Assembly (NCBI GenBank): GCA_900472295.1
Contig: UCIA01000023.1
Location: 21,439-85,438 of the forward strand
Direction of reading: 5' to 3'
DNA: 64,000 nucleotides
DNA from: Hyphomicrobiales bacterium
Lineage (GTDB): Bacteria; Pseudomonadota; Alphaproteobacteria; Rhizobiales; Rhizobiaceae
Shown here: piece after piece, positions 8,529 to 17,554 of the stretch
Numbering within the stretch: the first letter of the stretch is position 1
How the letters are laid out: each line of letters starts with the position of its first letter
The notes under the pieces: generated by a model
Seen by the model: the letters and a program-made list of their open reading frames with translations, nothing else
What the model was told of the DNA's origin: nothing
Database searches by the model: none
Program-made: the position numbers and the translations under genes

Positions 8529-11500
8529 ATGCCTAATCCAAGCCAAACCAGCGATCAATGGTGGGTCAACGACCAGACGCCGGATAACCCATACGGCAAA
8601 AGCGAAGACTACGAGTCCTACCTAAACTACCTTGGAGCGCTGGACCGGTCGCTGACACCGGCGATCGCGGCGGGAACGCTGAGGATCAATGTCACTGAGC
8701 TCAACAACCATCCCGAGTACAAGGCCGCCGCGATCGGCGCCTTGCAGATGTGGGCCCTTGTCACGCCTTTGAAGTTCGAAATTGTCGACGATGCGCCATA
8801 CAACAGCGCAACCGACTGGATGCAGGTTGTCAGCCCCGAACTGGGCGAGGAGGACGACGGCAGCGCCTATTCCAGCGACCGCTATGTCAGCATCGGCCAG
8901 CGTTTCCATGACACCGAACCCAACAAGACCGATATTGGCGGCTATGTCTTCGATTCCTTCATCCATGAATTCGGTCACGAGTTCGGCCTGAACCATCCCG
9001 GCCTCTACAATTACAGCGGTCCCGGTGGCGTCCAGATCAATTATCTCAACAATGCGACCTGGACCTACGACCGCCAGCAATACAGCGTCATGTCCTATTT
9101 CGATGGGATCGACGTCGGCGAAACCAGCCGCTGGTCGGCTTCAACGCCGATGATGGCCGACATAGAAGCCGTCATCCGCCGCTTTTTCGCGACCGTCGAC
9201 GAGAATGGGGTGTTCACCTATCAGCATATCGACCTCAACACGGGCGACAATGTCTACGGCTTCGGCAGTACCATTGATGGCTACCGGCTCAGCGCCTCGG
9301 GCATGCAGCACGATATCGGTTTTGTCATCCACGACACCGGCGGAACCGACACGGTCGACTTCTCGGGCTCGACGGCGGGCACGATCCTGGACCTGCGCGC
9401 CGGTCAGTTCTCCAGCGTCAACGGCCACAGCAACAATGTGTCGATCTTTGCCGGGCACAACGCCGACACAACCGACTATTACATCGAGAACGGCATCGGC
9501 AGCAGCTACAACGATATACTGATCGGCAATGGCGGAGCCAACGTGCTGGATGGCCGTGGCGGCGCCGACCGCATGGCCGGCGGTGGCGGCGACGATATCT
9601 ATTTCGTCGATTCCCTCGACGACATCGTGCGCGAGGAAGCCAATGGCGGCAACGACACGGTCGTTCTGCTGTCCCGGAACTTGAATATCCGGAAAATCGC
9701 CAACGTCGAACACATTATCTACGCCGACGAGTCGACACTCCAGCCGGGTAATGGCGGCGGCGAACCGGCTCCCATCATCGGCGACAACACGCTGACCAGC
9801 ATCATCTTCGGCGACAATGGCAACAATACGCTCGACGGCGGCGCCGGCAACGACACGATCTTCGGTCAGGGCGGCGATGATCTCATCATCGGCGGCCGCG
9901 ACTCGCTCGCCAGCCGCGACATCAACAACACCATCGATGTCGCCGACCTTGAAGACCAGACCGAGAGCGACGATGGCAATGACACGCTCTATGGCGGCCG
10001 CGGCAACGATACGATCCTCGGCGGCCAGGGCAACGACATACTCGACGGCGGCGACGGCGACGATACGCTGAGCGGACAGGACGGCATCGACATTTTCCGG
10101 GGCGGCGCCGGCGTCGACACGGTCGACTACAGCAAGGAAAGCCCCTTCCAGTTGATCGTCAACCTCGAGACCAACGTGGCCAGCGGCGGAACCGCCTCGG
10201 GCGACACCTTCTACAGCATCGAGAACCTGATCGGGTCCGATGACCGCATCGACCGTTTCATCGGCACATCGGCGGCAAACCATTTCTGGGGCCGGGGCGG
10301 CGGCGACTACTTCAATGGTGGCGGCGGCAACGACATACTGGATGGCGGCAATGACGGCGACATCATTTACGGTGAGGCCGGCAACGACACCATCATCGGC
10401 GGCGCCGGCCAGGACTATCTGGATGGCGGCGCCGGCATCGATACGGTCGTCTACGAAGGCAGCTCCGCCGGCGTGACGATCGACCTCGCCAACGGCACGG
10501 CCAATGGCGGCGACGGCGATGGCCCGGTGCAGATCGTCGGGCGCGGCACCGTTATCCGGCACGACATCCTCGTGGGCTTCGAAAACGCCGTCGGTTCCTT
10601 CTTCGACGACCATCTCATCGGCAACGCCCAGGCCAACAAACTTTCCGGCGGCGCCGGCAACGACACGCTGACTGGCGGCGGCGGCGCCGACATATTGAAC
10701 GGCGGTGCCGGCAGCGACACGGCGGACTATGCCGACGCGACCAGCGGGCAAAACCTCAAACTGGGTGGCGGCAAATCCGGCGGCGACACCTATATCTCGA
10801 TCGAGAATCTGGCCGGTTCGGGCTTCAACGATCGCCTGACGGGCGACAATGCGGCCAATGTGCTGACCGGCCAGGGCGGCGCCGACAAGATCGACGGCGG
10901 CGGCGGCGATGACACCCTGCTTGGCGATTTCGCCTATCAGGGCGATGCTCCGCCACGCCCGGGCATGGGCACCGGCTACGCCACGCTCGGACCCGATGCG
11001 ACGAACAATTCGACCTCTACCGCCTTCGATATCTCGAACAACTTCTCGCTGGCCGCCGATCCCGATATCTTCGATTCGACGACCACGCTTCACACCACCG
11101 TCAACGCCACCGGAAACGGTCTCGGCGGATATTACAGCGTCAACCTGGCGGCCGGCACGATCATCACCATCGACATCGATGGCATTGCTGATCCCAACGT
11201 CCATGACAGCTGGGTCAGGCTGCTCGACAGCGATGGCAATATCGTTGCCCAGAACGACGATGGCGGCAACGACCCCGGCTCCACAAACGGCCGGGATTCG
11301 AGCACGAGCTTCATCATCCAGGAAACCGGAACCTATTATATTCTGGAAGGCCAATGGTCGGCCTCGGCTCCGGGCGATGGCTGGGTGGAAGCCGTGCCGG
11401 ACGGCTCGACATACAAGCTGAACGTCTCGGTCGAATTCCCGCCGGCGCCGGCTCAGCCGGGCGTTGCGGGCGCCGATACGCTCAACGGCGGCGGCGGTAA

Positions 11501-11870
11501 CGACCTGCTGGACGGCGGGCTGGCCGCCGACACGCTGACCGGCGGCGCCGGCGACGACTATTTCCGCTTCTCGACAGAACTCGGGAACGGCAATATCGAC
11601 TGGATCAAGGACTTCAAGGTCGCCGACGATACGATCCTGCTGGACAACCTCATCTTTGCCAGCGTTGGCGGCGACGGCGCTCTCAGCCTGGGCTCATTCT
11701 ACAAGAGCGCATCGGGTGCTGCTCATGATGCCGACGACCGCATCATCTACGACACCGACAATGGAATATTGTCTTACGACGCCGATGGTTCCGGACAGGG
11801 AGCAGCCGTTCAGTTTGCACACCTGAACACAAATCTGGATCTTTCGGCTGCAGACTTCATTGTCATCTAA
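8529..11870 (+). CDS. Secreted serralysin-like RTX metalloprotease with PPC domain
   Basis: This 1113-residue protein has no N-terminal signal and is built for type I secretion. The zinc motif HEFGHEFGLNH (H146, E147, H150, H156) and a Met-turn SVMSY (M188) define a metzincin protease of the serralysin group (family M10B). After the catalytic part come many GGxGxDxxx calcium-binding repeats, in blocks near residues 335-365, 420-520, 580-640, 695-725, 770-800 and 985-1010. A pre-peptidase C-terminal-like beta domain (about 820-970) is inserted between the last two blocks. The C-terminus ends in ADFIVI, the hydrophobic tail typical of type I substrates. The ATG at 8529 was chosen because it directly precedes the conserved N-terminus; the frame extends upstream without homology. 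It is followed by exporter genes, so it is the likely cargo. Confidence 0.92.
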   Translation: MPNPSQTSDQWWVNDQTPDNPYGKSEDYESYLNYLGALDRSLTPAIAAGTLRINVTELNNHPEYKAAAIGALQMWALVTPLKFEIVDDAPYNSATDWMQVVSPELGEEDDGSAYSSDRYVSIGQRFHDTEPNKTDIGGYVFDSFIHEFGHEFGLNHPGLYNYSGPGGVQINYLNNATWTYDRQQYSVMSYFDGIDVGETSRWSASTPMMADIEAVIRRFFATVDENGVFTYQHIDLNTGDNVYGFGSTIDGYRLSASGMQHDIGFVIHDTGGTDTVDFSGSTAGTILDLRAGQFSSVNGHSNNVSIFAGHNADTTDYYIENGIGSSYNDILIGNGGANVLDGRGGADRMAGGGGDDIYFVDSLDDIVREEANGGNDTVVLLSRNLNIRKIANVEHIIYADESTLQPGNGGGEPAPIIGDNTLTSIIFGDNGNNTLDGGAGNDTIFGQGGDDLIIGGRDSLASRDINNTIDVADLEDQTESDDGNDTLYGGRGNDTILGGQGNDILDGGDGDDTLSGQDGIDIFRGGAGVDTVDYSKESPFQLIVNLETNVASGGTASGDTFYSIENLIGSDDRIDRFIGTSAANHFWGRGGGDYFNGGGGNDILDGGNDGDIIYGEAGNDTIIGGAGQDYLDGGAGIDTVVYEGSSAGVTIDLANGTANGGDGDGPVQIVGRGTVIRHDILVGFENAVGSFFDDHLIGNAQANKLSGGAGNDTLTGGGGADILNGGAGSDTADYADATSGQNLKLGGGKSGGDTYISIENLAGSGFNDRLTGDNAANVLTGQGGADKIDGGGGDDTLLGDFAYQGDAPPRPGMGTGYATLGPDATNNSTSTAFDISNNFSLAADPDIFDSTTTLHTTVNATGNGLGGYYSVNLAAGTIITIDIDGIADPNVHDSWVRLLDSDGNIVAQNDDGGNDPGSTNGRDSSTSFIIQETGTYYILEGQWSASAPGDGWVEAVPDGSTYKLNVSVEFPPAPAQPGVAGADTLNGGGGNDLLDGGLAADTLTGGAGDDYFRFSTELGNGNIDWIKDFKVADDTILLDNLIFASVGGDGALSLGSFYKSASGAAHDADDRIIYDTDNGILSYDADGSGQGAAVQFAHLNTNLDLSAADFIVI

Positions 11871-11879
11871 CGCGCTAAC

Positions 11880-11907
11880 GGGAGGGGAGCATTCAGGCTC
11901 CCCTCCC
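11880..11907 (+). terminator. Hairpin between protease and exporter genes
   Basis: A perfect 11-bp inverted repeat GGGAGGGGAGC / GCTCCCCTCCC with a 6-base loop begins ten bases after the protease stop. There is no T-run after it, so it may be a partial terminator or an mRNA-stabilising hairpin. Either would let the cargo be made in excess over the exporter, as is common in type I secretion operons. Confidence 0.7.
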
Positions 11908-11954
11908 GAAACACGCCGCGTTGCAGAGGTAACGCAGCGAAAAGGGAGAGTACG

Positions 11955-12347
11955 ATGGCAGACCGCCGCACAGTGTTAATGGCCGCCGGAGTTGCGGCTG
12001 TCGCCGCGGCCACCGGGGCAGCGGCTACGCAATCAATAGATATTCGCGGCGCAGTCACCTTCGTGGGCGGCAAGGCCATCCCGGAAGGTCATCTCGAGAT
12101 CTATCTCGAGGACCCCGCCATTCAGGACAGCGCGCAACGGCGCGCCGCGAAAACCAGCCTCAAAAGCGAGGGCGGCTCCAAGACGATAGAATTTTCCTTG
12201 CCCCTGCCTGCGAGCTCCTCTGCTTCACCGACGCTGCAGGTCGTTGCACGCCTGGAGCGTGCCGACGGCTGGCTGGTGGCGCGGGGCAGCGCACAGTTCG
12301 AGGCGGGCTTGCCCGTCCATGTCACACTCAAGGCAGTCATGTATTGA
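11955..12347 (+). CDS. YbaY-like exported protein in the secretion operon
   Basis: A 130-residue protein with a Sec-type N-terminus (MADRRTVLMAAGVAAVAAATGAAA) and a single beta-sandwich domain. The pattern I-R-G-A-V-T-F, then I-P-E-G-H-L-E-I-Y-L-E-D, then I-E-F-S-L-P, then L-Q-V-V-A-R-L-E and a final V-H-V-T-L matches YbaY-type lipoprotein domains, although there is no lipobox Cys. GGGAGAG lies a few bases before the ATG. It sits between the RTX protease and its exporter, the place where some serralysin operons carry a periplasmic protease inhibitor (Inh). A protective or chaperone role is plausible but unproven. Confidence 0.75.
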   Translation: MADRRTVLMAAGVAAVAAATGAAATQSIDIRGAVTFVGGKAIPEGHLEIYLEDPAIQDSAQRRAAKTSLKSEGGSKTIEFSLPLPASSSASPTLQVVARLERADGWLVARGSAQFEAGLPVHVTLKAVMY

Positions 12348-12381
12348 GGGGCGAGATGCCATATCCTGATTGCGAGCCTGC

Positions 12382-14118
12382 ATGCAGCTGACGCCATCGC
12401 CGCCGCTTACGCTGGTCGGAATCCTGGCGTCCTTTCGACGTGCGTTTTCGGGCATTGTCCTGATGAGCGGGGTCGTCAACGTGCTGACCCTGACCGGCTC
12501 GTTCTTCATGTTGCAAGTCTATGACCGGGTCGTTCCGGGCCGCAGCGTGCCGACACTGGTCGGCCTGGCGGTGCTTGCGGGAACATTGTTCGTGTTTCAG
12601 GGCGTTCTGGAGCTGATCCGCTCGCGCCTCATGGTGCGGCTGGGACAGGGGTTGGACGCAAAGCTGAGCCCGTCGGTCTATTCGGCGCTGATGCGCCTGC
12701 CGCTGCGCGCCAAGCCTTCCGGCGACGGACTGCAGCCCTTGCGGGATCTGGATCAGGTACGCTCCTTTATCGGCAGTGCCGGCCCGACCGCATTGTTCGA
12801 CCTGCCATGGATGCCGCTCTATATCGGCATCTGTTTCATTTTTCATTTCTGGATCGGCGTTACCGCGCTTGCCGGCGCCGTTGTCCTGTTTGCACTGACG
12901 CTGCTGGCCGAACTCCGCACTCGCGGCCCCACAAGGATCGCCGGACAGCACGCAGCCGTCCGCAGCACGTTGGCCGAGGCGACACGGCGCAATGCCGAAG
13001 CCATGCAGGCCATGGGTTTTGGCGGGCGCATCGCCGAGCGATGGTCTGCCGTCAATGCCGAGTACCTCAACGCCCATGCGGCAGCCAGCGATGTCGCGGG
13101 AACGCTTGGCACGATTTCCAAGATCCTGCGATTGATGCTGCAATCGGCAATGCTGGCGATCGGCGCTTATCTGGTCATCCAGCAGGAGGCGACCGGCGGC
13201 ATCATGATCGCAAGCTCGATCATGATGGGCCGGGCTCTGGCTCCGATCGAACTGGCGATAGCGCATTGGAAGGGTTTCATTGCGGCGCGGCAAAGCTGGG
13301 CACGCTTGAAGCAGCTTCTGTCTTCGCTGCCGGACGAAGCAGCCGGCGTAACCCTGCCCGCGCCTGTCGGCGCGTTGGCGGTCGAGAATGTCAGTGTGGC
13401 GCCGCCGGGTGAACGGACGCCGGTGGTGTGGGATGCAAGTTTCTCACTGGCAAAGGGGGCGGGCCTGGGGATCATCGGCCCGAGCGCTTCCGGTAAATCG
13501 TCGCTGGTGCGTACGCTTGCGGGTGTCTGGCTGCCGGCGCGCGGCGCCGTGCGGCTGGACGGCGCGACGCTTGACCAGTGGCCGGCCGAAGAGCTGGGCA
13601 AACATATCGGCTATCTGCCGCAGGATGTGCAGTTGTTCGACGGAACGATTGCGCAAAACATCGCCCGCTTCGACCCGGATGCGTCATCCGACATGGTGCT
13701 TGCGGCGGCCAAGGCCGCCGGCGTGCATGATCTCGTCGTGCATCTGGCCGACGGCTACGACACAAGGGTCGGCGAAGCTGGCGCCTCACTGTCGGCGGGA
13801 CAACGGCAGCGCGTCGCGCTGGCGCGCTCGCTCTATGGCGATCCGTTCCTGGTTATCCTGGACGAGCCCAATTCCAATCTCGATTCAGAGGGTGAAGTGG
13901 CCTTGTCCGCCGCCATCCAGGGCATCAGGGACCGCGGCGGCATCGTCATCGTCGTCGCGCACCGATCCACCGTGCTGGCCAATGTCGATACGGTGCTGGT
14001 GATGGCCAATGGCCATGTGCAGGCCTTCGGCCCGAAAGATGAGGTGCTCAACAAGGTCTTCCGCTCGGCAGCACCGCTCAAGGTCGTTGCCGCCACGGAG
14101 CGAGGCGTTCCGGCATGA
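12382..14118 (+). CDS. Type I secretion ABC transporter (PrtD/HlyB-like)
   Basis: A 578-residue inner-membrane exporter with fused membrane and ATPase domains. Hydrophobic segments occupy about residues 15-290. The ATPase part has Walker A GPSASGKSS (about 367-375), the ABC signature LSAGQRQR (about 469-476), Walker B LVILDEP and the downstream H-loop VAHRS. The core resembles PrtD, without the C39-like N-terminal domain of HlyB. The ATG at 12382 follows a GAG; the longer frame starts with a TTG at 12370. Its TGA overlaps the ATG of the adaptor gene (ATGA). It should energise export of the RTX protease. Confidence 0.92.
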   Translation: MQLTPSPPLTLVGILASFRRAFSGIVLMSGVVNVLTLTGSFFMLQVYDRVVPGRSVPTLVGLAVLAGTLFVFQGVLELIRSRLMVRLGQGLDAKLSPSVYSALMRLPLRAKPSGDGLQPLRDLDQVRSFIGSAGPTALFDLPWMPLYIGICFIFHFWIGVTALAGAVVLFALTLLAELRTRGPTRIAGQHAAVRSTLAEATRRNAEAMQAMGFGGRIAERWSAVNAEYLNAHAAASDVAGTLGTISKILRLMLQSAMLAIGAYLVIQQEATGGIMIASSIMMGRALAPIELAIAHWKGFIAARQSWARLKQLLSSLPDEAAGVTLPAPVGALAVENVSVAPPGERTPVVWDASFSLAKGAGLGIIGPSASGKSSLVRTLAGVWLPARGAVRLDGATLDQWPAEELGKHIGYLPQDVQLFDGTIAQNIARFDPDASSDMVLAAAKAAGVHDLVVHLADGYDTRVGEAGASLSAGQRQRVALARSLYGDPFLVILDEPNSNLDSEGEVALSAAIQGIRDRGGIVIVVAHRSTVLANVDTVLVMANGHVQAFGPKDEVLNKVFRSAAPLKVVAATERGVPA

Positions 14119-15425
14119 GCGAGGACAGAAGCGCTTTGCACCACAGGCAGGTCCGCCGCTATCTCGTGGCCGGGGTTGCCACCTGTGTGCTGCTTGTCGG
14201 CGGTGTAGGCGGCCTGGCTGCAGTGACCAAAATGTCGGGTGCGGTGATCGCGTCCGGCCGGCTGGTGGTCGATTCCAATGTAAAGAAGGTTCAGCATCCG
14301 ACCGGCGGCGTGGTCGGCGAGATCAGGGTGCGTGAAGGCGACCGGGTCAAGGCGGGCGATATTCTGGTGCGCCTGGACGAGACGACGACGCGCGCCAATT
14401 TGGCAATCGTCTCAAAAGGCCTGGATGAGTTTTATGCACGCTTGGCGCGCCTGGAGGCGGAGCGCGACGGCAAGGACACGATCAGCTTTCCGGAGGTTTT
14501 GACATCGCGGCGCGACGAAGCCGGTGTCGCGGCTTCGATGGCCGGAGAACAATCGCTGTTCGATTTCCGGCACCAGGCGCGGTCTGGCCAGCGATCGCAA
14601 TTGCGCGAACGGGTCGCCCAGTCGGCGCAGGAGACTGCCGGCCTGACCGAGCAGCGGCAGGCGAAACGCCGCGAGATCGAGCTGATCCAGATCGAGCTGG
14701 AAGGCGTCCGGTCGCTGTGGCGTCGCAAGCTGATAGGGATCGAGCGGATGACGGCGCTGGAACGGGACGCGGTGCGGCTCGAGGGCGAGCATGGGCAGTT
14801 GACCGCGGGAATAGCCCAGGTGAAAGGCAAGGCGGCCGAGATCGAACTGCAGATCATCCAGATCGACCAGGATCTTCGCAGCGAGGTCGCGACCGATATA
14901 CGCGAAACGCAAGGAAAGATCTCCGAGTTCGTCGAACGCAAGGTCGCAGCCGAGGACCAGTTGAAGCGCATCGACCTGCGCAGCCCGCAGGATGGCGTGG
15001 TGCTGCAGTTGGCCGTGCATACGATCGGTGGGGTGATCACACCCGGCGAACAGGTGATGCAGATCGTACCGGTAACGGACGACCTGACCGTCGAAGCGCA
15101 TATTGCACCGCAGGATATCGACCAGGTGACGATGGGCCAGAATGCGATTTTGCGCCTGTCGGCCTTCAATCGGCAAACCACGCCGGAACTGACCGGGACG
15201 CTGTCGCGGATCTCGGCGGATCTCACCACCGAAGAGCGCACCGGAGCAGCCTATTATGTTGCGCGGGTGACGCTGCCGAAAACCGAGGTCGCCAAGCTGC
15301 GCGGCCTGGCGCTGGCGCCGGGCATGCCGGCCGAAGTGTTCTTCCCGACGGGTGACCGGACGATGCTGTCCTATCTGGTGAAGCCGCTGTCGGATCAGAT
15401 CCAGAAAGCCTTCCGGGAAGAATGA
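14115..15425 (+). CDS. HlyD/PrtE-family periplasmic adaptor
   Basis: A 436-residue membrane-fusion protein. One N-terminal membrane anchor (about residues 16-42) is followed by the lipoyl-like half (V-D-S-N-V-K-K-V-Q-H-P-T-G-G and V-R-E-G-D-R-V-K-A-G-D), a long coiled coil (about 95-275, rich in E, Q, R), the second lipoyl half (L-R-S-P-Q-D-G-V-V) and a beta-barrel domain. It bridges the ABC exporter to an outer-membrane channel. The operon carries no TolC-like gene, so a channel encoded elsewhere must be used. It starts inside the exporter stop codon. Confidence 0.92.
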   Translation: MSEDRSALHHRQVRRYLVAGVATCVLLVGGVGGLAAVTKMSGAVIASGRLVVDSNVKKVQHPTGGVVGEIRVREGDRVKAGDILVRLDETTTRANLAIVSKGLDEFYARLARLEAERDGKDTISFPEVLTSRRDEAGVAASMAGEQSLFDFRHQARSGQRSQLRERVAQSAQETAGLTEQRQAKRREIELIQIELEGVRSLWRRKLIGIERMTALERDAVRLEGEHGQLTAGIAQVKGKAAEIELQIIQIDQDLRSEVATDIRETQGKISEFVERKVAAEDQLKRIDLRSPQDGVVLQLAVHTIGGVITPGEQVMQIVPVTDDLTVEAHIAPQDIDQVTMGQNAILRLSAFNRQTTPELTGTLSRISADLTTEERTGAAYYVARVTLPKTEVAKLRGLALAPGMPAEVFFPTGDRTMLSYLVKPLSDQIQKAFREE

Positions 15426-15465
15426 AGCCTCACCTTTGAGAGCTGAAGCTTCGGGACCGGCTCGA

Positions 15466-15564
15466 GCAATTCCAGGAAAAGTGTGAAACGGTTTTCCGTC
15501 CGGAATTGCGCAAAAACAAAGAGATAGAGCGTTTCGCCATTTCCGTGAAACGGTGAAACGCTCT
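15466..15564. repeat. Composite intergenic palindromes, rhizobial dispersed type
   Basis: Two inverted repeats lie side by side. 15466-15509 has arms GCAATTCC / GGAATTGC with an inner AAAA / TTTT pairing. 15526-15564 has arms AGAGCGTTTCGCC / GGTGAAACGCTCT, matching at 12 of 13 positions. The string is familiar as a multi-copy intergenic element in rhizobial genomes. Here it lies between two convergent genes, where it can also act as a terminator. Confidence 0.75.
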
Positions 15565-15589
15565 AGATCTCGACCCCGAGGGGTAGCCC

Positions 15590-17023
15590 CTACTCCGCCG
15601 CCTCGTAGCCGGCGATGCCCTTGATCTCGAGGAAATCCTCCAGCCCGTATTCGGCGTATTCGCGGCCGTTGCCGGATTGCTTGTAGCCGCCGAAAGGCAG
15701 GCCGGCGTCCCACTGGGGATAGTTGATGTAGACGTTGCCGGTGCGCATGCGGGCGGCGACTTCGCGGGCCTTCTGGATGTCCTTGGCCTGGATGTAGGAA
15801 GCCAGCCCATAGACGGTGTCGTTGGCGGTGCCGATCGCCTCTTCGACGGTGTCATAGGGCATGATCGCCAGCACCGGGCCGAAGATTTCCTCCCTGGCAA
15901 TGCGCATGTCCGGCGTCACGTCGGCGAACACGGTCGGTCGGACATAGTAGCCGCGGTTGAGTTCGGCCGGACGCCCCGGTCCGCCCGCCACCAGCGTCGC
16001 GCCTTCATCGATACCGGCCTGGATCAGGTCCTGGATCTTGTCGAACTGGATCTGGCTGACCACCGGGCCGAGCTTGGTGCCGGCCGCATCGGCCGGGCCG
16101 ACGGTCAACTTTTCCGCCGCCGTCTTGGCATAGCCGGTGGCCTCGTCGTGGCGGTCGCGCGGCACGAACATGCGGGTCGGCGCATTGCAGGACTGGCCTG
16201 AGTTGCTGAAGCAGCCGGCGACGCCCTTGCTGACGGCCTTTTCCAGGTCGACATCGGGGAACAGGATGTTGGCCGACTTGCCGCCGAGCTCCTGATGCAC
16301 GCGCTTGACCGTATCGGCGGCCGCCTTGGCGACCAGAATGCCGGCGCGGGTCGAACCGGTGAACGACATCATGTCGATATCGGGATGGCTGGACAGCGCC
16401 TGGCCGACGCCCGGGCCATCGCCGTTGACGAGGTTGAAGACGCCCTTCGGCACGCCGGCCTCGTCGATGATCTCGGCAAAGATGATGGCGTCGAGCGGCG
16501 CGATCTCGGATGGCTTCAGCACCATGGTGCAGCCGGCCGCGAGCGCGGGACCGACCTTGCAGGTGATCTGGTTCAGCGGCCAGTTCCATGGAGTGATCAA
16601 GCCGACGACGCCGATCGGCTCCTTGACGATCAGGGACGAGCCCTTGACGTGGCGGAATTCGAACGACTTCAGCACGTCGGCGATCTTCTGCAGATGTGCG
16701 AGGCCGATGCCGACCTGGCTGTCGAGCGCCATCTGGCGCGGCGCGCCCATCTCGCGCGACACGGCCAGCGCCAGATCGGCGCTGCGCTTCTTGTAGACCG
16801 CGATGACGCGGTTGAGGATGTCGAGGCGTTCCTCGGCCGAGGTGAAGCCGAATGTGTCGAAGGCGCGCTTGGCTGCGGCAACCGCCTTGTCGACATCGGC
16901 CTTGGAACCGAGCGAAATCTGCGCGAAGGCGTCTTCGTTGGAGGGGTCGATGACGTCGAACGCGTTGGGCACAACCGGATCGACCCAGGCGCCATCGATA
17001 TAGAACTGCAGATTGTGAGACAT
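15590..17023 (-). CDS. NAD(P)-dependent aldehyde dehydrogenase
   Basis: A 477-residue member of the aldehyde dehydrogenase superfamily, which oxidises an aldehyde to the acid. The glycine box FTGSTRAG, the general base Glu in HQELGGKSANI and the catalytic Cys in NSGQSCNAPTRM are all visible, as are the NAD-site PWNWPLN and the C-terminal motif LPFGGYKQSGNGRE. The ATG at 17023 has a strong GAGGAG site six bases upstream; an upstream extension of 69 codons is non-homologous. The substrate cannot be told from sequence. It is separate from the secretion operon, which points at it from the other side, and its 3' end has a decayed duplicate at 8188-8258. Confidence 0.93.
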   Translation of the reverse strand: MSHNLQFYIDGAWVDPVVPNAFDVIDPSNEDAFAQISLGSKADVDKAVAAAKRAFDTFGFTSAEERLDILNRVIAVYKKRSADLALAVSREMGAPRQMALDSQVGIGLAHLQKIADVLKSFEFRHVKGSSLIVKEPIGVVGLITPWNWPLNQITCKVGPALAAGCTMVLKPSEIAPLDAIIFAEIIDEAGVPKGVFNLVNGDGPGVGQALSSHPDIDMMSFTGSTRAGILVAKAAADTVKRVHQELGGKSANILFPDVDLEKAVSKGVAGCFSNSGQSCNAPTRMFVPRDRHDEATGYAKTAAEKLTVGPADAAGTKLGPVVSQIQFDKIQDLIQAGIDEGATLVAGGPGRPAELNRGYYVRPTVFADVTPDMRIAREEIFGPVLAIMPYDTVEEAIGTANDTVYGLASYIQAKDIQKAREVAARMRTGNVYINYPQWDAGLPFGGYKQSGNGREYAEYGLEDFLEIKGIAGYEAAE

Positions 17024-17147
17024 GGGTTTCTCCTCGGGGGATTTTTGATCTGATTGGGGGGCGATCGCCGGATCGTCGTATCGCGTCAGAGATAACGATG
17101 CGGCAAGAGCGATGTCAAACGCAAGGGCTGGCCATTGAGCCAGATGG

Positions 17148-17531
17148 CTAGAGAAGCGCGTGCCCCGCCGCGACCAGAAGCCCCCTTGCCGCGGCTTCAT
17201 CCTTGGCTTTGACAAGCAGATGGTCGCCATCGAAGGTGCACACCAGAAAAATACCGAGTTCGTTTTCCGACAATGGCTTTATTACCGACAGCACAATGCC
17301 TGTTTCGTCGAAGGCAAAGGGACCCTGGAATTTCAGGGCGACCCAGTCCCTGTCGTGCTTCACCCCGTCCGGAACCCGATCCTGCAGGCAGACGATCGAA
17401 AGCTCGTCTTCGGTCCTGGTGATGCTGACGAAGCCCGGTCCGTCGGCCCAGCCGGGAATACGATCGGCGGCCTCAAGGCGCGAAACCGCATACCGCCCCG
17501 AGAGCGGCTTCAATCGGACCCTGACTGCCAT
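17148..17531 (-). CDS. ACT-domain protein
   Basis: A 127-residue protein with two ACT-like halves. The first runs AVSRLE, then FVSITRTEDELSIVC; the second runs FDETGIVLSVIKPLSENELGIFLVCTFDGDHLLVK. Such stand-alone ACT proteins are thought to bind amino acids. The ATG at 17531 is preceded by CAGGAGG, which decides the start; the longer frame begins just inside the end of the GNAT gene. It lies 23 bases downstream of the GNAT gene, so the two probably form an operon. Confidence 0.85.
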   Translation of the reverse strand: MAVRVRLKPLSGRYAVSRLEAADRIPGWADGPGFVSITRTEDELSIVCLQDRVPDGVKHDRDWVALKFQGPFAFDETGIVLSVIKPLSENELGIFLVCTFDGDHLLVKAKDEAAARGLLVAAGHALL

Positions 17532-17554
17532 CCGATCCTCCTGCTTGTTGGCGA

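Noticed and set aside
9141..11354. Open frame of 737 codons opposite the RTX protease
   Set aside because: Its Val/Ala/Asp repeats are the mirror of the RTX repeat codons; no independent support.
9520..11560. Repeated DNA units that might suggest a repeat array or CRISPR
   Set aside because: They encode the GGxGxDxxx calcium-binding repeats in frame; unit lengths are multiples of 27 bases with codon-level variation and no spacers.
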